Assembly (NCBI GenBank): GCA_030685235.1
Contig: MU839161.1
Span: 145,958-209,957 of the forward strand
Reading direction: 5' to 3'
DNA length: 64,000 bases
Source: Copromyces sp. CBS 386.78
Lineage: Eukaryota > Ascomycota > Sordariomycetes > Sordariales > Sordariaceae
Part shown: positions 60,754-64,000 of the stretch, piece after piece
Layout: each line of letters begins with the position of its first letter
Numbering within the stretch: position 1 is the stretch's first letter
Program-made: the position numbers and the translations under genes
Notes under the pieces: generated by a model
Databases searched by the model: none
What the model saw: the letters and a program-made list of their open reading frames with translations, nothing else
What the model was told of the DNA's origin: nothing

Positions 60754-61868
60754 CTTTATTCTCCGCCGGATCGACGAATAGCTAATTCTTAAACGCTTCT
60801 TCAATTTTCTTATATAAGGTAATAAATTTCTTCGTTATAAACGTCCTTACTAATTTACCCTATTTATTTATAAAGAACTCTATCTTCCTATTAATAATTT
60901 TTTTAATAAATTTAACTTTAATATTTTTATTCTTAAAAATTACTACGACCCTCTATTAATTTTTAAGAATAAATTCGTTAGCGCCTTTAATACGCCGCTT
61001 AATCTCGCCCTTAGAATTTCTTAACGTACTCTTCGCAAATTTTTTAATAAACAATTTAATATTTTTCACTATATAATTTAATTTAGCGAATACGTTTTTA
61101 TAGGTTGCTAGGTTTATATTTTTATTTATAAAGTAAAGGCCTAATAAAGGAAGGTTATTATTAAGCCTTTCCTAATCGATTTCGTTAGTATAACCGGCGT
61201 TGATTACTTATATAAATATAAATAATAGTTTTAAATAGAAATAGCCGAAGTTTTTCGTTCGCGTAGAATAATAAACTTCGACCCCCTACGGGACTTCGAT
61301 TACTTACGAAAAATAATTAAAATTATAAGAAAATATATATTTAGCTGCCTCGTAGCCGTATAAAGTCTTAAAATATAAACCGACTATTATTAACACTCCT
61401 TTTTTTTTTAATTCGAGGCTTAATATAAATTTATAAATCTATTAGAAAATATTAATATATTTTATATTAATTAAAATTAAAAGATATAAGTAGTACCGAC
61501 CTTTCGTAATATTTAATCTTCGGTCTAGTCGTAAACCGTCCTATATATAATTAATAAATACTATTTTACTACTTAATACTAGCCAATTCTATATAACCTC
61601 CCTATATATTAAAGGATTATATTTAAATTCTATACGAAATTTAAACTAATATTAATATAATATTAGTAGTATAAATTAAAGCTAGCCGTATAGACGGCTA
61701 AATTTAAAACGAAGACGTTTAAATCCATAGTATTCGAATTCTATTTATTTATTATACGAATACATTCGGTTTATAACTACTTATTATAAATTATTTCGAC
61801 CTTTAAACCGACTTTCCGAAGGAGTAAGCATAGTATTCTATTTTAATAATTAACTTCTAATATATATA

Positions 61869-61958
61869 TTACTCTAATAGGAATATATAGGATAGGGGCA
61901 AAATTTACTCTAATAGGAATATATAAGAGGGGGCGGATTTTATTCTAATAGGAATAAT
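61869..61958. repeat. Tandem repeat, about 36-bp period, two to three copies
   Basis: TTACTCTAATAGGAATATAT occurs at 61869 and 61905, with a related TTATTCTAATAGGAATAA at 61940. G-rich spacers separate the copies. Confidence 0.8.
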
Positions 61959-63910
61959 TTACTTTAATTCTACTAGGAATAAAATCTATAAGATAGAAGG
62001 GTATTTATATTTATAACTACGGCGAATTAATAATTATTAATATATATTTCTTTAAATAAAACGTTTCTATATATTTATTTACTACCTAAGCGAAGAGGGG
62101 CAATTCTAATAACGCCTATTTAAATATATAGAATCTACTAATATAAGGGGAGAGGGCTTTATTTATTATTAAATTAACGAATATATAAGATAAACCTCCG
62201 TTATAGTCTAACCTAATTAATTTATTAACGATATCGACGCCGAAATATATATCCGAATTTAAATTTAATTTAAACTTCTTAAAATTCTTCTCTTTATAGT
62301 TAGCGCGTATAAAATATTAGATTGCGCGGTGAAATACTTTTAATAATTAATTACCGAAGATAGAATCCGAAGTAAGTATATAGAATTTATAAATATTTTA
62401 TACCGCGAATTAATATAATTTAATTAAAGTTATATTAAGTACGACCTTCCGGTCTTCCTTCCCCGAATTAACGATATAGGAGTTTATTTTATCGACCTTA
62501 TAATTAGAAGGGTCTATCGTAATATTCTTTAAAAAATTATTAGTAAATTCCGTAATTAACCCCTTTTTAAACCTATAAAGAAAATATACAATATATATTT
62601 CTATAGGGGGGATATCCAATAAGGGGTAGGATATCGAATTAATCAAGAGTTTAAACGGGGTTATTATACCCTGATTAATAATTAATATTTATATTTAGCG
62701 TAGAATCCGACCAATTAATTCGCTAATTACTTTAACGGAATTAATAGGAGCGATAGTCGCTTATATTTACAAATATAAATACTATTATTTAAATCCTTAA
62801 TATTATTTAATATTATACAAAGCGTTATAGGCTTTAATAAAGGTATCCAACTTAATAACGTAATCGTCGCTATTTTTATATTAAGTAACAAATTCGTTAT
62901 CGCCGATTATATTTAATATATTAGTAAACCGCTTTAATTTATTAAAAACGTTGTAGAAGGATACCTCTTATATTAATAATATAAATATATTAATATTACT
63001 TAGGCGATTTAGAATTAGGATTATTAAATAAATAAAGTAAATAGCCGTAAAAATTTTCTAAATAGCGCGGAAAATAATAGAATTTATATTCTTAGTAAAT
63101 TAAACCTCGTTTATAATAACTAATTAGAATTTAATATTCTTAATAAATATAATACTTACGTAAACGGTACGTACTTCGTACTTTTTAATACGTTTATAGA
63201 GGGTTAGTAATTAATATATTTTACTCGTATTAAAATTAAAAATCGTTATTCTTATTAGAATAAAAATTTATTAGGATAAACTATTTAGAGGTCCGCGGGC
63301 GTTACTATCTAATTCGGTATATATATCGTCGACGTCGTCGAAATCGTTAAATTCCGATAGGTCTAATAAATTTAAATTAGTATTATCGTTAACGTCCGCT
63401 TAACCCGGCGTAAGAATAATTATAATTTTATTTTATAAAATATATTTATTATAGTTGTAAGCTAATTCGCCCTTCCTAATTATTATTTTATCTTTAGAAA
63501 TCTAGCGTTTAATAACGGTATAATATACGGCGATAATAATAATTTTAACTATATTAGGATATTAGTGGTATTATACGTAAATATATATAAGGTTATTAAA
63601 AGTTTTTTAGACTAGCGTTTTTACCCGCTAATCGTTTCCTTCCTGTATTTAGCTAGGATTTTCGAATTAAATATAAAAATCGAAATTGGAGAAGGATTCC
63701 CGAAATTCGTCAAAAGTTTAGACAATTAAATTAGGTAGTAAAATTAATATACTAGGGTATACTTAAATAAATTGTTTCTAGGAGTAGATTTTCTATAGTT
63801 ATAAGTATTCTATTTAAAATATAGTACTATAAATAAAGGTTTTACTTATATTAATTTCGTTCGTAAATATAGTACCCTTTAAAGGGGAGTAGAATATATA
63901 ATAAATAAGA

Positions 63911-64000
63911 GAATGTCTTTTCGCACCGTAATGAATGTCTTCCGGCACCGTAGCCCCACCCACTTACACCCTTCCCGCGCGCTAATGCACCCCAAAATTT
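63911..64000. other. Non-AT-rich segment at the right edge with a 22-bp direct repeat
   Basis: GAATGTCTT..CGCACCGTA occurs at 63911 and again at 63933 (GAATGTCTTCCGGCACCGTA), followed by C-rich sequence to the end. Composition returns to normal here. It could be the end of a transposon or the beginning of unique DNA; the window ends before this can be decided. Confidence 0.5.

Larger units (their letters stand above)
35157..63910. other. RIP-mutated AT-rich heterochromatic block
   Basis: Base composition changes abruptly at 35157. From there to near the right edge the DNA is strongly A+T-rich, dominated by TA steps and poor in CA/TG steps, and almost free of ORFs over 60 codons. Recognisable transposon proteins can be read through frames interrupted mainly by TAA/TAG where Gln or Trp codons are expected. 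This is the signature of C-to-T changes on both strands by repeat-induced point mutation, as in Neurospora. Such DNA is typically cytosine-methylated and H3K9-methylated. Individual elements are listed separately. Confidence 0.92.
55867..63910. other. Unassigned RIP-degraded repeat DNA
   Basis: This is about 8 kb of AT-rich sequence that continues the host DNA of the gypsy insertion. Long quasi-open stretches remain, for example plus strand 58.6-59.6 kb (RIIFKEAVNNINK, IIEANEYIKLISKL, FLKKAEIPEAVKRIAGTKLN) and minus strand around 60.0-60.5 kb and 62.4-62.65 kb. I could not assign any to a protein family. Three tandem-repeat tracts occur here (listed). No intact gene is called. Confidence 0.6.

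Noticed and set aside
47847..62000. CRISPR-like arrays from spaced short repeats
   Set aside because: The repeats are few, head-to-tail without unique spacers of constant length, and the organism is a fungus.
62410..62646. Minus-strand ORF of 78 codons in RIP DNA
   Set aside because: It may be a remnant of a transposon protein but matches no family I know and is bounded by RIP stops; not an independent gene.
1..64000. tRNA, 5S rRNA or other structural RNA genes
   Set aside because: I looked for B-box-like GTTCGA..C and for the dispersed Neurospora 5S sequence and saw nothing with a full structure. A tRNAscan/Infernal run would be decisive.
35157..64000. Telomere or subtelomere interpretation because of the RecQ-like relic
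   Set aside because: No TTAGGG/CCCTAA arrays are present and the flanking genes are housekeeping; evidence is insufficient.

Overview
This window is nuclear DNA of a filamentous ascomycete, almost certainly Neurospora crassa or a very close relative. The evidence is threefold. Introns are short, with GTAAGT-type donors and CTAAC/CTGAC branch sites. A divergent pdx-1/pdx-2 vitamin B6 gene pair sits at the left edge. The right 29 kb is AT-rich, TpA-rich repetitive DNA with the signature of repeat-induced point mutation (RIP). Species and chromosome are inference; from memory the pdx-1/pdx-2 pair lies on linkage group IV of N. crassa.

Positions 1-32495 are ordinary gene space. In order they hold: pdx-1 (-, partial at the window edge) and pdx-2 (+), sharing an intergenic region that carries a 369-bp TA-flanked foldback MITE; a large stonustoxin/MACPF-like plus P-loop GTPase protein (-); a Ser/Thr-rich single-pass membrane protein (-); a She9/Mdm33 mitochondrial inner-membrane protein (+); protein kinase C (-, five exons); a mitochondrial short/branched-chain acyl-CoA dehydrogenase (-); mitochondrial ribosomal protein uS12m (+); a KTR/Mnt1 family (GT15) mannosyltransferase (-); Pat1 mRNA-decay factor (+); and RNA polymerase III subunit RPC5/Rpc37 (-). 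These are mostly housekeeping genes. Only pdx-1/pdx-2 form an evident functional pair (the two subunits of PLP synthase).

Positions 32496-35156 are a sparse border zone. It contains a possible spliced coding fragment near 34.2-34.6 kb and the 5' end of a Pth11-like (rhodopsin-domain) membrane receptor gene. That reading frame stops exactly at the target-site duplication of a transposon.

From 35157 to about 63.9 kb the sequence switches abruptly to RIP-degraded DNA. The first element is a PIF/Harbinger DNA transposon (35157-41341) with well preserved 38-bp terminal inverted repeats, TAA target-site duplications, a DDE transposase relic and a Myb/SANT relic. Four bases beyond its TSD a second, diverged Harbinger-type element begins in the opposite gene orientation (41352 to about 45035). 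A RecQ-like helicase relic follows (about 45.95-46.83 kb). Next is a complete but mutated Ty3/gypsy chromovirus-type LTR retrotransposon (48582-55861) with 210-bp LTRs and a CTTAA TSD. The last 8 kb is degraded repeat DNA with several short tandem repeats. No intact gene is seen in this part. It probably represents DNA-methylated heterochromatin, perhaps pericentromeric.
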